NCBI RefSeq assembly: GCF_002760665.1
Contig: NZ_PDOB01000016.1
Location: forward strand, 1 to 64,000
Origin: Massilia psychrophila
GTDB taxonomy: Bacteria; Pseudomonadota; Gammaproteobacteria; Burkholderiales; Burkholderiaceae_D
Direction of reading: 5' to 3'
Length of the DNA: 64,000 nt
Shown here piece by piece: positions 15,862-26,300 of the stretch (its first letter is position 1; each line of letters starts with the position of its first letter). Under the pieces are notes generated by a model. That model did no database searches. It saw nothing but the letters and a program-made list of their open reading frames with translations, and had not been told where the DNA came from. The position numbers and the translations under genes were made by a program.

Positions 15862-18288
15862 ATGCAATTTTCAGAAAACTGGCTCCGCACCATGGTCAAC
15901 CCTTCGATGACGTCGGATGAGCTGTCGCACTTGCTCACCATGTCCGGCCTCGAGGTCGAAGAAGTGGAGGCGGTGGCGCCGCCGTTTTCGAACGTGGTCG
16001 TCGCCGAAGTGCTGGAAGTGGTGCGCCATCCGAACGCCGACCGTCTCAACGTGTGCACCGTCAACGTCGGCACCGGCAGCTTGCTCAACATCGTCTGCGG
16101 GGCGCCGAACGTGCGCGCCGGCATGAAGGCGGTCTGCGCGATGGCCGGTGCGCTGTTGCCGCCCGGCGCCGACGGCAAGCCGTTCGAGATCAAGGTCGGC
16201 CAGCTGCGCGGGGTCGAGTCGCAGGGCATGATGTGCTCGGCGAAAGAGCTGAAATTGTCGGATGACGCCGGCGGCCTGATGGAGCTGCCGGCCGATGCGC
16301 CGGTGGGCCAGAACATTCGCGACTACCTGGCGCTCAACGATTTGAAATTTACCATCAAGCTGACCCCGAACAAGGCCGATTGCCTGTCGGTGCTAGGCGT
16401 GGCGCGTGAAGTGTCGGCGCTGACCGGGGCGGCGCTGGTGGCCCCAAGCAGCCGCAGCGTGGCGGTCAACGGCAGCGAAGTGCTGCCGGTGAAAATCAGC
16501 GCGCCGGACCTGTGTGGGCGCTTTACCGGGCGTGTCATCCGCGGCCTGAACGCCAAGGCGCAAACGCCGGCGTGGATGGTCCAGCGCCTCGAGCGCAGTG
16601 GCCAGCGTTCGGTGTCGGCGCTGGTCGACATCTCGAACTACGTCATGCTCGAACTGGGCCGGCCGTCGCACGTGTTCGACCTGGATAAAATCCACGGCGG
16701 CCTCGACATCCGCTGGGGCATCAAGGGCGAGTCGCTCAAACTCCTGAACGGCAACACGGTCGCGGTGGACGACTGGGTCGGCGTCATCGCCGACGAGCGC
16801 CAGATCGAGTCGCTGGCCGGCATCATGGGCGGCGACGCCACTGCCGTCTCGCTCGACACCGACAACATCTACCTGGAAGCGGCATTCTGGTGGCCGAACG
16901 CGATCCAGGGCCGCGCCCGCCGCTTCAATTTCTCGACCGATGCGGCCCACCGCTTCGAGCGTGGCGTCGATTTCGCCACCACCGTAGAGCACATCGAGCG
17001 CATCACCGCATTGATCGTCGAAATCTGCGGCACCGCCGACACGGTGGTTGGCCCGGTCGACGACCAGTCGGTCAACCTGCCGCAACGCTCGCCGGTCATG
17101 CTGCGCACGGCGCGCGCGCAAAAAGTGATCGGCGTGCCGCTCACCGACGAGGTCGTCGCCGACATCTTCACCCGCCTGGGCCTGCCGTTCACGCAGCAGC
17201 CGGGCCAGTTCGCGGTGACGGCGCCGTCGTACCGCTTCGACATCGAGATCGAGGAAGACCTGATCGAGGAAGTAGCGCGCGTGTACGGCTTTGAAAACAT
17301 CCCGGCGCGCCCGCCGGTAGCGGCCAGCGCCATGATCGCCGCGCCCGAGCACATCCGCTCGCTGTTCGCGATGCGCCATCGCATGGCCGACCTCGGCTAC
17401 CAGGAAGTGGTCAACATGAGCTTCGTCGACGCGGCTTGGGAAACTGACTTTTCTGCTAACCGCGACCCGATCAAATTGCAGAACCCGATCGCCAGCCAGA
17501 TGAACGTGATGCGCTCGTCGCTGATCGGCAGCTTGGTGGCCAATGTGCGCTACAACCTGAACCGCAAGGCGGGCCGGGTGCGCGTGTTCGAGATCGGCGC
17601 CATTTTCCAGCGTAATCCATTCGCGCTCGACGGCGCGCTGTCGATCGCCGGCTTCGACCAGCCGAAGCGGCTCGCGGCGATGGCCTACGGCCCGGCGCTT
17701 GACGAGCAGTGGGGCGTGCCGTCCCGCGTCATCGACTACTTCGACGTCAAGGCCGACCTGGAGGCGATGTTCGCCCCGATGCTGCCGCGCTTCGTGAAAA
17801 TCGATCACCCGGCGCTGCATCCGGGACGTTCGGCCGCCATCGAACTCGATGGCAAGCCGGTCGGCTTCATTGGCGAACTGCATCCGCGCTGGTTGCAAAA
17901 ATACGAGCTGGCACAGGCGCCGGTCCTGTTCGAGATCGACGTGCTGGCACTGCAGCAACGCTTGACGCCGAAATACGACGACATCTCGAAGTTCCCGGGC
18001 GCCACCCGCGATCTCGCGCTGGTAGTCAAGCAAGACGTTGCCGCGCAAGACGTGATGGACGCTTTCATTGCTGAGAAGCATTCAAATCCTGCGGGAAACA
18101 TCGTGCAAGCCATTGTTTTATTTGATGAATATCGCGGCAAAGGGGTGGAGGCAGATGAAAAAAGCCTTGCATTCCGCTTTAGCTTGCAAGATACTCAAAC
18201 CACCTTGCAGGACGATGCGGTCGATGCGCTGATGATGGCGATGGCCGCCGCCGCCGGGCAAAAACACCACGCAACCATGCGTAAGTAA
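15862..18288 (+). CDS. pheT: Phenylalanyl-tRNA synthetase beta subunit
   Basis: An 808-residue partner of PheS. The N-terminal EMAP/OB-like tRNA-binding domain is at about 40-150 ([18 protein letters not shown]). It is followed by B3/B4 editing-domain sequence, the B5 domain (about 400-475), a catalytic-like core, and the C-terminal FDX-ACB anticodon-binding domain ([13 protein letters not shown] to the end). The length is normal for proteobacteria. ihfA follows 20-40 bp downstream, as in many gamma- and betaproteobacteria, and is probably co-transcribed. Confidence 0.96.
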   Translation: MQFSENWLRTMVNPSMTSDELSHLLTMSGLEVEEVEAVAPPFSNVVVAEVLEVVRHPNADRLNVCTVNVGTGSLLNIVCGAPNVRAGMKAVCAMAGALLPPGADGKPFEIKVGQLRGVESQGMMCSAKELKLSDDAGGLMELPADAPVGQNIRDYLALNDLKFTIKLTPNKADCLSVLGVAREVSALTGAALVAPSSRSVAVNGSEVLPVKISAPDLCGRFTGRVIRGLNAKAQTPAWMVQRLERSGQRSVSALVDISNYVMLELGRPSHVFDLDKIHGGLDIRWGIKGESLKLLNGNTVAVDDWVGVIADERQIESLAGIMGGDATAVSLDTDNIYLEAAFWWPNAIQGRARRFNFSTDAAHRFERGVDFATTVEHIERITALIVEICGTADTVVGPVDDQSVNLPQRSPVMLRTARAQKVIGVPLTDEVVADIFTRLGLPFTQQPGQFAVTAPSYRFDIEIEEDLIEEVARVYGFENIPARPPVAASAMIAAPEHIRSLFAMRHRMADLGYQEVVNMSFVDAAWETDFSANRDPIKLQNPIASQMNVMRSSLIGSLVANVRYNLNRKAGRVRVFEIGAIFQRNPFALDGALSIAGFDQPKRLAAMAYGPALDEQWGVPSRVIDYFDVKADLEAMFAPMLPRFVKIDHPALHPGRSAAIELDGKPVGFIGELHPRWLQKYELAQAPVLFEIDVLALQQRLTPKYDDISKFPGATRDLALVVKQDVAAQDVMDAFIAEKHSNPAGNIVQAIVLFDEYRGKGVEADEKSLAFRFSLQDTQTTLQDDAVDALMMAMAAAAGQKHHATMRK

Positions 18289-18308
18289 GCTTGTTTAAAA
18301 ACGTTTGA

Positions 18309-18743
18309 TTGATAAGGCAGGGCAGCAAAATTAATAACAACGACGTTGATTCGGCCGTACTCCAATCGGCATTGGCGGCCGACCTGCATCGCGCCATGCT
18401 GGTTGCCAAGGTGCGCCAGCAGGCCGAGAAAGACTTGCCGACCCTCACCAAGGCCGAGCTGGCCGAACTTTTGTTCGAGCAGGTCGGGCTGAACAAGCGC
18501 GAAGCGAAGGACATGGTCGAAACTTTTTTCGACGAAATCCGCAATGCGCTCGAACGCGGCGAAGCGGTCAAGCTGTCCGGCTTCGGCAATTTCCAGCTGC
18601 GCGACAAGCCGCAGCGCCCGGGCCGCAATCCAAAGACCGGCGAAGAAATTCCCATCACCGCGCGCCGCGTGGTGACGTTCCATGCAAGCCAGAAGCTTAA
18701 AGCCATGGTCGAGGCGACCAGTCCGCTGGCAAAAGCGGCCTGA
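18309..18743 (+). CDS. ihfA: Integration host factor alpha subunit
   Basis: A DNA-bending HU/IHF protein. The core [20 protein letters not shown], the motif [21 protein letters not shown] and the tail [16 protein letters not shown] identify IHF-alpha. It forms a heterodimer with IHF-beta. An N-terminal extension of up to 45 residues precedes the usual start of the core. The start is unclear: TTG 18309 (used here) has no Shine-Dalgarno. ATT 18330 follows AAGGCAGGG and begins [18 protein letters not shown] 18396 would cut into the extension. The 'NNND' start resembles relatives where this codon is, as I recall, ATG. Confidence 0.9.
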   Translation: MIRQGSKINNNDVDSAVLQSALAADLHRAMLVAKVRQQAEKDLPTLTKAELAELLFEQVGLNKREAKDMVETFFDEIRNALERGEAVKLSGFGNFQLRDKPQRPGRNPKTGEEIPITARRVVTFHASQKLKAMVEATSPLAKAA

Positions 18744-18751
18744 AATACATC

Positions 18752-19177
18752 ATGAACGATCGCCCGAGCAAGACCGATTTGATCGTGCTGCCGCCGATTC
18801 CTGCCAAGCGCTACTTCACCATCGGTGAAGTCAGTGAATTGTGCGGGGTCAAGCCGCACGTGTTGCGCTACTGGGAGCAGGAATTTACGCAACTTAAGCC
18901 GGTCAAACGACGTGGGAACCGGCGCTACTACCAGCACCACGAAGTGTTGCTGATCCGCCGAATCCGCGAGCTGTTGTACGAGCAGGGCTTTACCATCAGC
19001 GGCGCGCGTAACAAGCTCGACAGCCGTAGCGGCGAAGCCATGCCGGCCCAGGGCGTTGGCGGCGGGGACGTCCAACCGGCTGGCGAAGGCACTGGCGCCA
19101 GCGGCGAGTACCCCGGCAACGCGATGCTTCGCAGCGAACTGATGGCTATCCTGACGTTGTTGCAGCAGGGCGCCTAG
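18752..19177 (+). CDS. MerR-family transcriptional regulator
   Basis: A 141-residue protein with an N-terminal winged helix-turn-helix of MerR type (residues 21-90: YFTIGEVSELCGVKPHVLRY, then KRRGNRRYYQHHEV). The C-terminal part is Gly/Ala-rich with a short final helix and has no metal-binding cysteines. It starts eight bases after ihfA, and this pair is conserved downstream of pheT in betaproteobacteria. The ligand is unknown. A tRNA-Pro gene that often follows this locus in relatives is not present here. Confidence 0.88.
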   Translation: MNDRPSKTDLIVLPPIPAKRYFTIGEVSELCGVKPHVLRYWEQEFTQLKPVKRRGNRRYYQHHEVLLIRRIRELLYEQGFTISGARNKLDSRSGEAMPAQGVGGGDVQPAGEGTGASGEYPGNAMLRSELMAILTLLQQGA

Positions 19178-19354
19178 TCCGACGCCACGCGCCGACAGGG
19201 TTCAATCCACCGCGGCCGTTTGTGGCACCTGTTGGATTGGCCCTCGGGGTGATAGAATATTATTATGGTAGTGTAGCCGACCAACGCATGCGCAGTACCG
19301 GGCGTGGGGTTCGCTTCGGCTCTTTCCTGTGCCAGGAAAAATTAAGGAAAGACA

Positions 19355-19990
19355 ATGATACGCGTTGCCATTTGTGACGATCACCAAATTGTACGAGCAG
19401 GTTTCAAGCAGATTTTTTCGACGTCTGGCGATGACTTCACGGTCGTCGCCGAAGGCGCAACAGGACGCGAAGCCCTCGACATCGCACGCCGCGAAATCTG
19501 CGACGTGCTGCTGCTCGATATCGCCATGCCGGATCAAAGCGGCATCGATATCCTGCGTACCATCCGCCAGGGTCAGCCAAACCTGCCGGTGCTGATCCTG
19601 TCCGGCTATCCCGCGCAGCAGTACGCGCTGAATTTGTTCAAGATGGGTGCCAACGGCTACCTGAACAAGGAATGCGAAGCGGACGAACTCAAAACCGCCG
19701 TGCGCACCGTGTTCCAAGGCCGCCGTTACGTGTCCTCGACCGTCGGCGAACTGCTGGCGCAAAGTTTCGACCGCGATCCGAATACCGCCTTGCACACAGA
19801 ATTGTCAGACCGCGAGTTCCAGGTTTTCCTGCGGCTGGCAAAAGGGGCTACCGTATCCGACATCGGCGTCGCCTTGTCGCTGTCGATCAAGACGGTGTCG
19901 ACCTACCGCACCCGCATCATGGAAAAGATGGGCCTGCAGTCGAATAGCGACCTGACCTATTATGCGATGAAGAACAATTTGCTCGATTAG
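19355..19990 (+). CDS. NarL/FixJ-type response regulator
   Basis: A 211-residue two-component regulator. The receiver domain (1-120) has the acidic pair Asp8-Asp9, phospho-acceptor Asp55 (VLLLDIAMP) and Lys105 (YLNKECEADEL). The C-terminal LuxR-type HTH (about 145-205) has LSDREFQVFLRLAKG and the recognition helix SIKTVSTYRTRIMEKMG. No histidine kinase is adjacent, so it is an orphan whose partner lies elsewhere. The promoter region is 19178-19354, with AT-rich sequence around 19255-19266. An AAGGAAAG site precedes the start. Confidence 0.9.
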   Translation: MIRVAICDDHQIVRAGFKQIFSTSGDDFTVVAEGATGREALDIARREICDVLLLDIAMPDQSGIDILRTIRQGQPNLPVLILSGYPAQQYALNLFKMGANGYLNKECEADELKTAVRTVFQGRRYVSSTVGELLAQSFDRDPNTALHTELSDREFQVFLRLAKGATVSDIGVALSLSIKTVSTYRTRIMEKMGLQSNSDLTYYAMKNNLLD

Positions 19991-20157
19991 CGTTATGGCA
20001 GGCCAGTATGGCGGCACAGGCGCCTGCCAGTGCGCCCCCGCGCACATATTGGCGGTATATACAACAAGGCGGCGACTACCCTGATGAAACAGGAAAATCG
20101 CCGCTGCGGGTGAAACGGCGCCGTTATCGACGCCGCGTTATCACTTAGTTGTTACAA

Positions 20158-20964
20158 CTACCGTGCCACGTCTTCCAGCAGGCGGTCATATTCCGTCTTT
20201 GCCACCTTGTAGCACTCCCCCGCGTACTGCTCGAGACCTTGACGGTCGATGACGGTGATATTGCCGCGGCGGTATTGGATCAAGCCATCGTCCTGCAGCT
20301 TGCCGGCTGCCGCGGTGATCGATTCGCGCCGCACGCCCAGCATGATCGAAATCAGTTCCTGGGTCACCTTCAATTCGTTCGATGGCGAACGGTCGAGGCG
20401 GTCGAGCAGCCAGCGGCACAGTTTCTGCTCGATCGAGCTGTGGCGTCCGCCGACCGCGTTTTGCGCCATCTGGGCGAACAGCGCGTTGGTATAGCGCATC
20501 AGTAACTGGGGCAGGGCGCCGCCCTGGTTGAAGGCATCACGCAAAAACTGGGTCTTGAGACGGTAGCCGTAACCAGCGCTCTGCACGACGGCACTGCACA
20601 TGGCGCGCTCGCCCATAAACAGCGACATGCCGACGACGCCTTCATGGCCGATTACCGCGATTTCTGTGGTGGCACCATCTTCCATCACATATAACAAGGA
20701 AACAATGGCGGTGGTTGGGAAGTACACGTTCTCGAGCTTGCTACCGTATTCGAACAATTCCTTGCCAAACGGCAGGGGAACCAGTTCGAGGTGTTCGAAC
20801 AGCGTCTCCAGGTCGTGGCGCGGCAAGGCGGCCAGCAATTCATTCTGCTGAGTACCGCTGTAACTGACGATGGGTTTGGACGCAACTTTTAATTCCCGTG
20901 CGTTGCCAGGAATTTGATTTACCGTTTGCGCTTTTTGCGTGGTAACAAGTTGAGTGCTATTCAT
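20158..20964 (-). CDS. Crp/Fnr-family transcriptional regulator
   Basis: A 268-residue regulator. An N-terminal tail (about 35 residues) precedes a cyclic-nucleotide-like beta-roll domain (about 45-160: FEYGSKLENVYFPTTAIVSL, IGHEGVVGMSLFMG). A C-terminal helix-turn-helix follows (about 195-245: VTQELISIMLGVRRESITAA, RRGNITVIDRQGLEQ). The cNMP-contact residues of true Crp are not apparent, nor the Fnr cysteine cluster, so the signal is unknown. Start 20964 follows GAGGAT by four bases; an in-frame ATG four codons earlier would overlap this site. It is divergent from the two-component pair at 21218. Confidence 0.87.
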   Translation of the reverse strand: MNSTQLVTTQKAQTVNQIPGNARELKVASKPIVSYSGTQQNELLAALPRHDLETLFEHLELVPLPFGKELFEYGSKLENVYFPTTAIVSLLYVMEDGATTEIAVIGHEGVVGMSLFMGERAMCSAVVQSAGYGYRLKTQFLRDAFNQGGALPQLLMRYTNALFAQMAQNAVGGRHSSIEQKLCRWLLDRLDRSPSNELKVTQELISIMLGVRRESITAAAGKLQDDGLIQYRRGNITVIDRQGLEQYAGECYKVAKTEYDRLLEDVAR

Positions 20965-21217
20965 ATTTATCCTCATTATCTCTATGCATCAGGAGCGTGG
21001 CGGCTTGTTGTACGGGTGCCGATTCGCGATGTGTGAAGATTAATGGTTTCGTCTGTTGGCGAACATAAGATTAGCAGTCGCCCCCGTGTAGGCCCGATGC
21101 ATAGAGATTTGTAGGTCTAGTCCTACTGGGAGCATTTGCCCAATTTCCAAGGGTTTTCCTCGACTCGAACCAAAACACCGCATAATGGACAATTTCTTGC
21201 AACCGGGGTTCACCCAC

Positions 21218-21883
21218 ATGCATGTATTACTGGTCGAAGACGATGCCGTCCTGGTAGACGGTCTCTGCCGAATTCTGGAAGGCCACGGCATGCGTGTCGA
21301 AGTGCTCGGCAATGGCAGCGTGGCCGACCAGGTGCTGCAGCATTCCGAGGCGGCAGTCGCCGTGATCGATATCGGCCTGCCCGGCATCGACGGCTTCGAA
21401 GTGGTGCGCCGCCTGCGCGCGCGTGGCAGCGCCATGCCAGTGCTGCTGCTGACGGCGCGCGATGCCGTTGAAGACCGTGTGCGCGGGCTCGAGATCGGCG
21501 CTGACGACTACCTGGTCAAGCCGTTTGCTACCGCCGAGCTGGTGGCGCGCGTTCGGGCGCTCGCGCGCCGCAACACCCCCAAACCGACCGTTCTCAGCCT
21601 GGGCGACCTGACACTCGACAGCGCGTCCAAGCGCGCCCGCATCAGGGAGCGCGTGATCGAGCTGTCGGTGCGCGAATGGGCGGTGCTCGAATACCTGCTC
21701 GCCAACGGCGGGCGGGTGGTGTCGAAGCAGCAGATCATCGACGCCATCCTGCCGTGGGGCGACGACCTGACGCAAAACGCGGTGGAAGTCTACGTGTCGC
21801 GCCTGCGCCTGAAGATCGACGACGCCGGCGTCGCCATCCGCACCATCCGCGGCTTCGGCTACATGCTCGAACGGGCAGCGTGA
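21218..21883 (+). CDS. OmpR/PhoB-type response regulator
   Basis: A 221-residue regulator of the QseB/TctD type. The receiver domain has Glu7-Asp8-Asp9, phospho-acceptor Asp51 (AVIDIGLPG) and the conserved KPF lysine. A winged-helix DNA-binding domain (about 125-218) ends RTIRGFGYMLERA. Start ATG 21218 (MHVLLVEDD) was preferred over ATG 21185 because a possible -10 CATAAT lies at 21181-21186, which would place transcription start after 21185. The kinase gene begins 18 bp after the stop, so this is a cognate pair. Confidence 0.9.
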   Translation: MHVLLVEDDAVLVDGLCRILEGHGMRVEVLGNGSVADQVLQHSEAAVAVIDIGLPGIDGFEVVRRLRARGSAMPVLLLTARDAVEDRVRGLEIGADDYLVKPFATAELVARVRALARRNTPKPTVLSLGDLTLDSASKRARIRERVIELSVREWAVLEYLLANGGRVVSKQQIIDAILPWGDDLTQNAVEVYVSRLRLKIDDAGVAIRTIRGFGYMLERAA

Positions 21884-21901
21884 CCGGTAAATGATCACTT
21901 C

Positions 21902-23254
21902 ATGACCAGTATCCGTGTACGCCTGCTGAAATGGCTGATCGGACCGATCCTGCTGGTCAACCTGGCCGGCGCCAGCCTGATTTATTTGCTGGCGTGGAGT
22001 CCGGTCCAGCTGGCCTTCGACCAAAGCCTCGGCGACGCCGCGGCCAGCCTGTTGGCGCGGCTGCACGGCGCGGCCGGACCGGGTGGCCGGACCGGCATCG
22101 ATTTGCCGCCGCAGGCCGAGCGGGCGCTGCGCGCCGATCCGGTCGACGCCGTCTATTTTGCAGTGCGCGATGGCAGCGCGGGCACCCGCTTGCTGGCCGG
22201 CGACGCCGACTTCCCGCCGCTGCGCCCCGGCGCCGGCGCCTACGACGCGCTCATGCGGGGCGAGCCGGTGCGGGTGATGGCGCTAAAAGTCGACAGCACC
22301 CCTGGCGGCGCCGTCGCCGGTGTCGCCAAGACGCTGCGCAAGCGGCGCCAGGTGGGTGGCGACACGGTGCGCGCGATGCTGCTGCTCGAAGCCCTGTTTA
22401 CCTTGATATTGGCCGGCCTGGTGTGGTTTTCGGTGACCGGCGCCCTGCAGCCTTTGGCGCGGCTGCGCGCTAACCTGAACGCGCGCGACGGCGACGACCT
22501 GGCGCCTATCGGCGAGCACGACGTGCCGTACGAACTGGCGCCGGTGGTGCGCGCGTTCGACGACCTGCTGGTCAAGCTGCAGGCCGGCGGGCAAGCCCGG
22601 CATGACTTTCTCGCCAATGTCGCGCACCAGCTGCGCACGCCGCTGGCCGGTATCAAGCTGCAACTCGAATGGCTGGCGGCGCGCCATCCGGGCGACGCCG
22701 GCAGCGGCCACTCGATCGGCCTGATGCTGCAATCGAACGAACGGATGATCCGCCAGACCAACCAGCTGCTGGCACTGGCGCGCGCCGAGCCCAGCCACTT
22801 TGAAAAAACCCGCCTTGAAACGCTCGACCTGGGGGCGCTGGTGGCCGAGTCGATCCAGCATTTCGTCGACCAGGCCCTCAGGAAAGGCATCGACCTCGGT
22901 TTCGAGCTGGCGCCGCTTGCCATCGCCGGCGACCGTTTCCTGCTGCGCGACCTGATCGACAACCTGGTCGACAACGCGCTGCGCTACACGGCGGCCGGTG
23001 GCGCGGTGACGGTGCGCTGCCTGCACGACGGCCAGTTCGGCGTACTCGAGGTTGAGGATTCCGGTCCCGGCATCGCCAGCGCCGAGCGCGAACGGGTTTT
23101 CAACCGCTTTGTGCGGCTCGACGACAAGACCACCGGCAGCGGACTCGGGCTGGCGATCGTGCGCGACATCGCGCTGGCGCACCGTGCCCGCATCACGGTC
23201 GATGCCGGCAAGGATGGCAGCGGCGCGCTGTTCCGGGTGCGCTTTCTGGCCTGA
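21902..23254 (+). CDS. Sensor histidine kinase (TctE/QseC-like)
   Basis: A 450-residue inner-membrane kinase. The first transmembrane helix (about 11-31) and second (about 158-178) enclose a periplasmic domain of about 125 residues (2CSK_N-like). A short HAMP-like linker leads to the H-box FLANVAHQLRTPLAG with His242. ATP-binding motifs follow: NLVDNALRYT (N), DSGPGI (G1) and GSGLGLAIV (G2). It pairs with the OmpR-type regulator just upstream. Related TctE/QseC kinases sense tricarboxylates or other small molecules; the ligand cannot be told. A bidirectional terminator follows. Confidence 0.9.
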   Translation: MTSIRVRLLKWLIGPILLVNLAGASLIYLLAWSPVQLAFDQSLGDAAASLLARLHGAAGPGGRTGIDLPPQAERALRADPVDAVYFAVRDGSAGTRLLAGDADFPPLRPGAGAYDALMRGEPVRVMALKVDSTPGGAVAGVAKTLRKRRQVGGDTVRAMLLLEALFTLILAGLVWFSVTGALQPLARLRANLNARDGDDLAPIGEHDVPYELAPVVRAFDDLLVKLQAGGQARHDFLANVAHQLRTPLAGIKLQLEWLAARHPGDAGSGHSIGLMLQSNERMIRQTNQLLALARAEPSHFEKTRLETLDLGALVAESIQHFVDQALRKGIDLGFELAPLAIAGDRFLLRDLIDNLVDNALRYTAAGGAVTVRCLHDGQFGVLEVEDSGPGIASAERERVFNRFVRLDDKTTGSGLGLAIVRDIALAHRARITVDAGKDGSGALFRVRFLA

Positions 23255-23269
23255 GCGCGGCCGCGGCAA

Positions 23270-23309
23270 CCAAAAAACCATGCGCGGCAGTGCCGGCATG
23301 GTTTTTTGG
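23270..23309. terminator. Bidirectional Rho-independent terminator
   Basis: The arms CCAAAAAACCATGC and GCATGGTTTTTTGG are a perfect inverted repeat around a 12-base GC-rich loop. A-tract and T-tract sit on both sides, so it can end the kinase transcript (+) and the pilY1 operon (-). Confidence 0.9.
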
Positions 23310-23358
23310 ACAGTCCGGGAGCCGTTGTTTCGAACATGACCCGGTCAGCGTGACCCGT

Positions 23359-26300
23359 TCATTCCCCCGACACGTACGTGTAGGCCCGTTTGCGCTTGGG
23401 CTGGTTGGTTGGGCGGATCCGCTGCGGGCTGATCGCCACGCTGGTGCCGGCTGCCGAGGCGCCGCCTTTTTGCACCGCGCCGATCACCACCGACACCGAC
23501 TTGCCGTCGATCGGTACGCCTGACGCCAACACCGGCGAAGGGGGCAGACCGCCACCGACAAAGACCGACGAGCGCCCGCCACCACAGGCGCCGGCGACAT
23601 TGATCGCACCCGAAGCGTTGAACAGGTTGACCCAGTAGCCGCGGGCCTGGCCGAGCGAGCTGGAACAGGTGCCGGCGCTTGGGGCAATCGGCCGGTTGGT
23701 GCTGAAGGTCACCATGCCGCTGGCGATCAGCGCCGAAGTGACCACCTGTTCGCCCTGGCCGTACTGGTTCAGGTCCATGAACCAGCCGGACAGGTTCGAA
23801 GCCGGCAGCACCGGCGTGGTGGTGCAACTGCTTGCGGCGGTGTAGTTTTCCATCGTGTCCATGTCCGTCGCCAGCGTCAGCGCGGGCGCCGACAGGTCGT
23901 CTTTGTAGACATAGAAGCGGTTGACCACGTCGGCATACGGGTATTGCGACTGCAAAGGATGTTCGCGGTCGCCGCTGCCGAGGGCGACGTAGACCTTGCC
24001 CTGGGCCGCCAGCAGCGCCGGCGCGAACAGGAACTTGCGTCCGCCGCCGGTGGTGTAGGCAATCTTGCGGAAACTCCATTCCGCAGCTGTGCCTGCTTCC
24101 TTGGTGAGTGCGCTCTTGATAAAACTGATCCGGTATACGCCGCCGCCGGTGTCGGCCGCATAGGCGTAGTCGGGCTTGCCGTCATTGTCGATGTCGACCA
24201 GCGCGACGTCGGCGGCGACGGCGCGATCGGTGGCGAAGCTGCGCAGTACGGCGCCGGTTTCACCGTCGAGCACATAAATCATGCCGCCCTTGCGGCCGCT
24301 GCAGGCAGGCGTACTGCTGTTGGCATCCTCGCAGGCATCGTAGCCGCCGCCGACCACCACCACCGGCTTGCCCGGGTAGCCGCGCAGGAAGGCGACGTTG
24401 GGGGTCGACCAGGTCTGGCCGATGTCGCTCATGCCGGTGGTGCAGCCGGTATCGTTACCGAGATTGGGGCAGCCGGCTTTCCACATGAAACGCGGCAGCG
24501 CCGGATTGGTGGCGTCGATGCCGTAGATCATGCGCCCGCCGCGCCGCATGCTCGGATAGATCCACACCTGCGAACTGTCGGCGTTCTGGTAGAGACCGGT
24601 CGAGCCGTCGAAAAAATAGTCTTTTGGAGCCGGCGGCGGCGAAATCGCGTCGGACAGTCCCGGGTAGTTCACCAGCGGGCTGTTGGTTTTGAGCCGCGCG
24701 AGCCGCCCGAAAAACTCGGGGGCGACGAACGACCAGCGTTCGACCCCGGTTTCGGCATTCACCGCGTGCAATGTGCCGTCGTTGGCGCCGTAATACACCG
24801 TCACCCCACGTGTGCCGCCGTAGTTGACCGGGAGCGGGCGCGAGTGGATCACGTCGCCGTGGATCGATGGCCGGGCCGAGGTGAGATCGCCCGTGCCTTT
24901 CTCGTTGTTGACGTCTTCGCCGCGGATGAACTTGACCACGCTGGCGTCGAGTCCCGAACTGGCGGTGTCGAAGCTGGTGAAGCTGGTGCCGCTCAGCGTG
25001 ATCATGTTGCGATTGACCGCGTGGCTAATGCTGGCGCCGCTGGCGCCGCCGACGTTACCTTGGCGCAGCACCTGGGCGGCGGCGCCTTTTTCCACCAGCG
25101 GGCCGTCCGGCGCATCCGAATACCTGCTGACGGCAACCTTAGGGCCGGTCGGGTTGGCTGGATTGGTAATCACGCCTAGCGTACAAGTGCCGGCCGGATC
25201 GGGATTGAGTCCCATCCCGCCCCAGTAGCTGCCGCTGTCGCCGCTCCAGTAACTCTGGGCGCACGGGGTGACGAAGCCGGTCAGCGTGTTGACCGCGATT
25301 TTGCCTTCGACGTCGCCGAGTTCGATGTTGGCGCCGGCGGAAACCAGTTGATAACGCTTGAGGTTGCCGAACCAGCGCGGTTTGGCATCGGCGTCGGGCC
25401 GGAACATGCCGATGAACACCTGGTTTTCGTTCTGCGAGCGGTTCGTTGCGTTGACCGGCAGGCTGGTCGAGGCAAAGCTGGTGTTGACCGCCTGGATCTC
25501 TACAATGATCTGCTTGATCGCGTCGACAATCGCCTGTTCGTTCTTGGCGGCGAAGTACTTGCCGCCGCCGGCCTTGGCCATGCTCATCAGGAGCGACGTC
25601 TGGGTCGCGTCCGGCTGGGCGTTGTAGACGTCGATGGTATAGGTCGTCACCGGTGGCCGGATGGTGGTGCCGGGCACCGGGATACCCTTGTCATGCATCA
25701 GGCGCGCCCACTCGTCGGCGTTGCGCGGCGCGGTGTCGGTGCTGCTGGTGCCGGTCGGCACGTTGGTCAGCACGGTGTTGGTGCCGATCACGTTGTAGAC
25801 GCTGGTGTCGGCCGGGCAGCTATCCATCGACGTGGCGGTCGGCGCATTGCCGTAGCTGCAGCTGATATTGGTACCGGTGCACGACGCGGCAAAATCGGTG
25901 GTGCTGGCCGGCGGCGATGCATAGCATTGTTCCGTCTTGCCGAGCAGGTTGGTGGCGGTGGAGGCCGGCGTGCCACCGCTGCCAGTGGTGACGGTGGTCG
26001 GCACTGCGCGCTGGTTGATGGTGAACTGGCGCTTCGGTGTAGAGGTCTGGGTGACGGTGACTTTTTTGCGCTGCCCGTTGCAGCCGGTGGCGTCGGTGCT
26101 CAACACGCCGGCATAGGTGCAGCTGTTATTGGCTGGGCAGGTCAGGCCGCCGCGGTCAGTGGAGGTGCCTGGGGTCCAGTTGTTGTTGCCGGTGCCGACC
26201 CCGCTGTAGCAGGCGTTGGTCGGGGCGCTAGAGCTGACCGGGCTGTTGCTGCCGATCGCGGCGCCGACCGTATACGTACAGGCATAGGTCGTGTTGCCGC

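Noticed and set aside
16393-18081. 562-codon open frame antisense to pheT
   Set aside because: Same explanation: third-position GC bias opens the opposite frame.
19178-19354. tRNA-Pro gene expected downstream of the merR gene
   Set aside because: No sequence here folds as a tRNA or has the TTCGA T-loop; only promoter-like AT-rich sequence is present.
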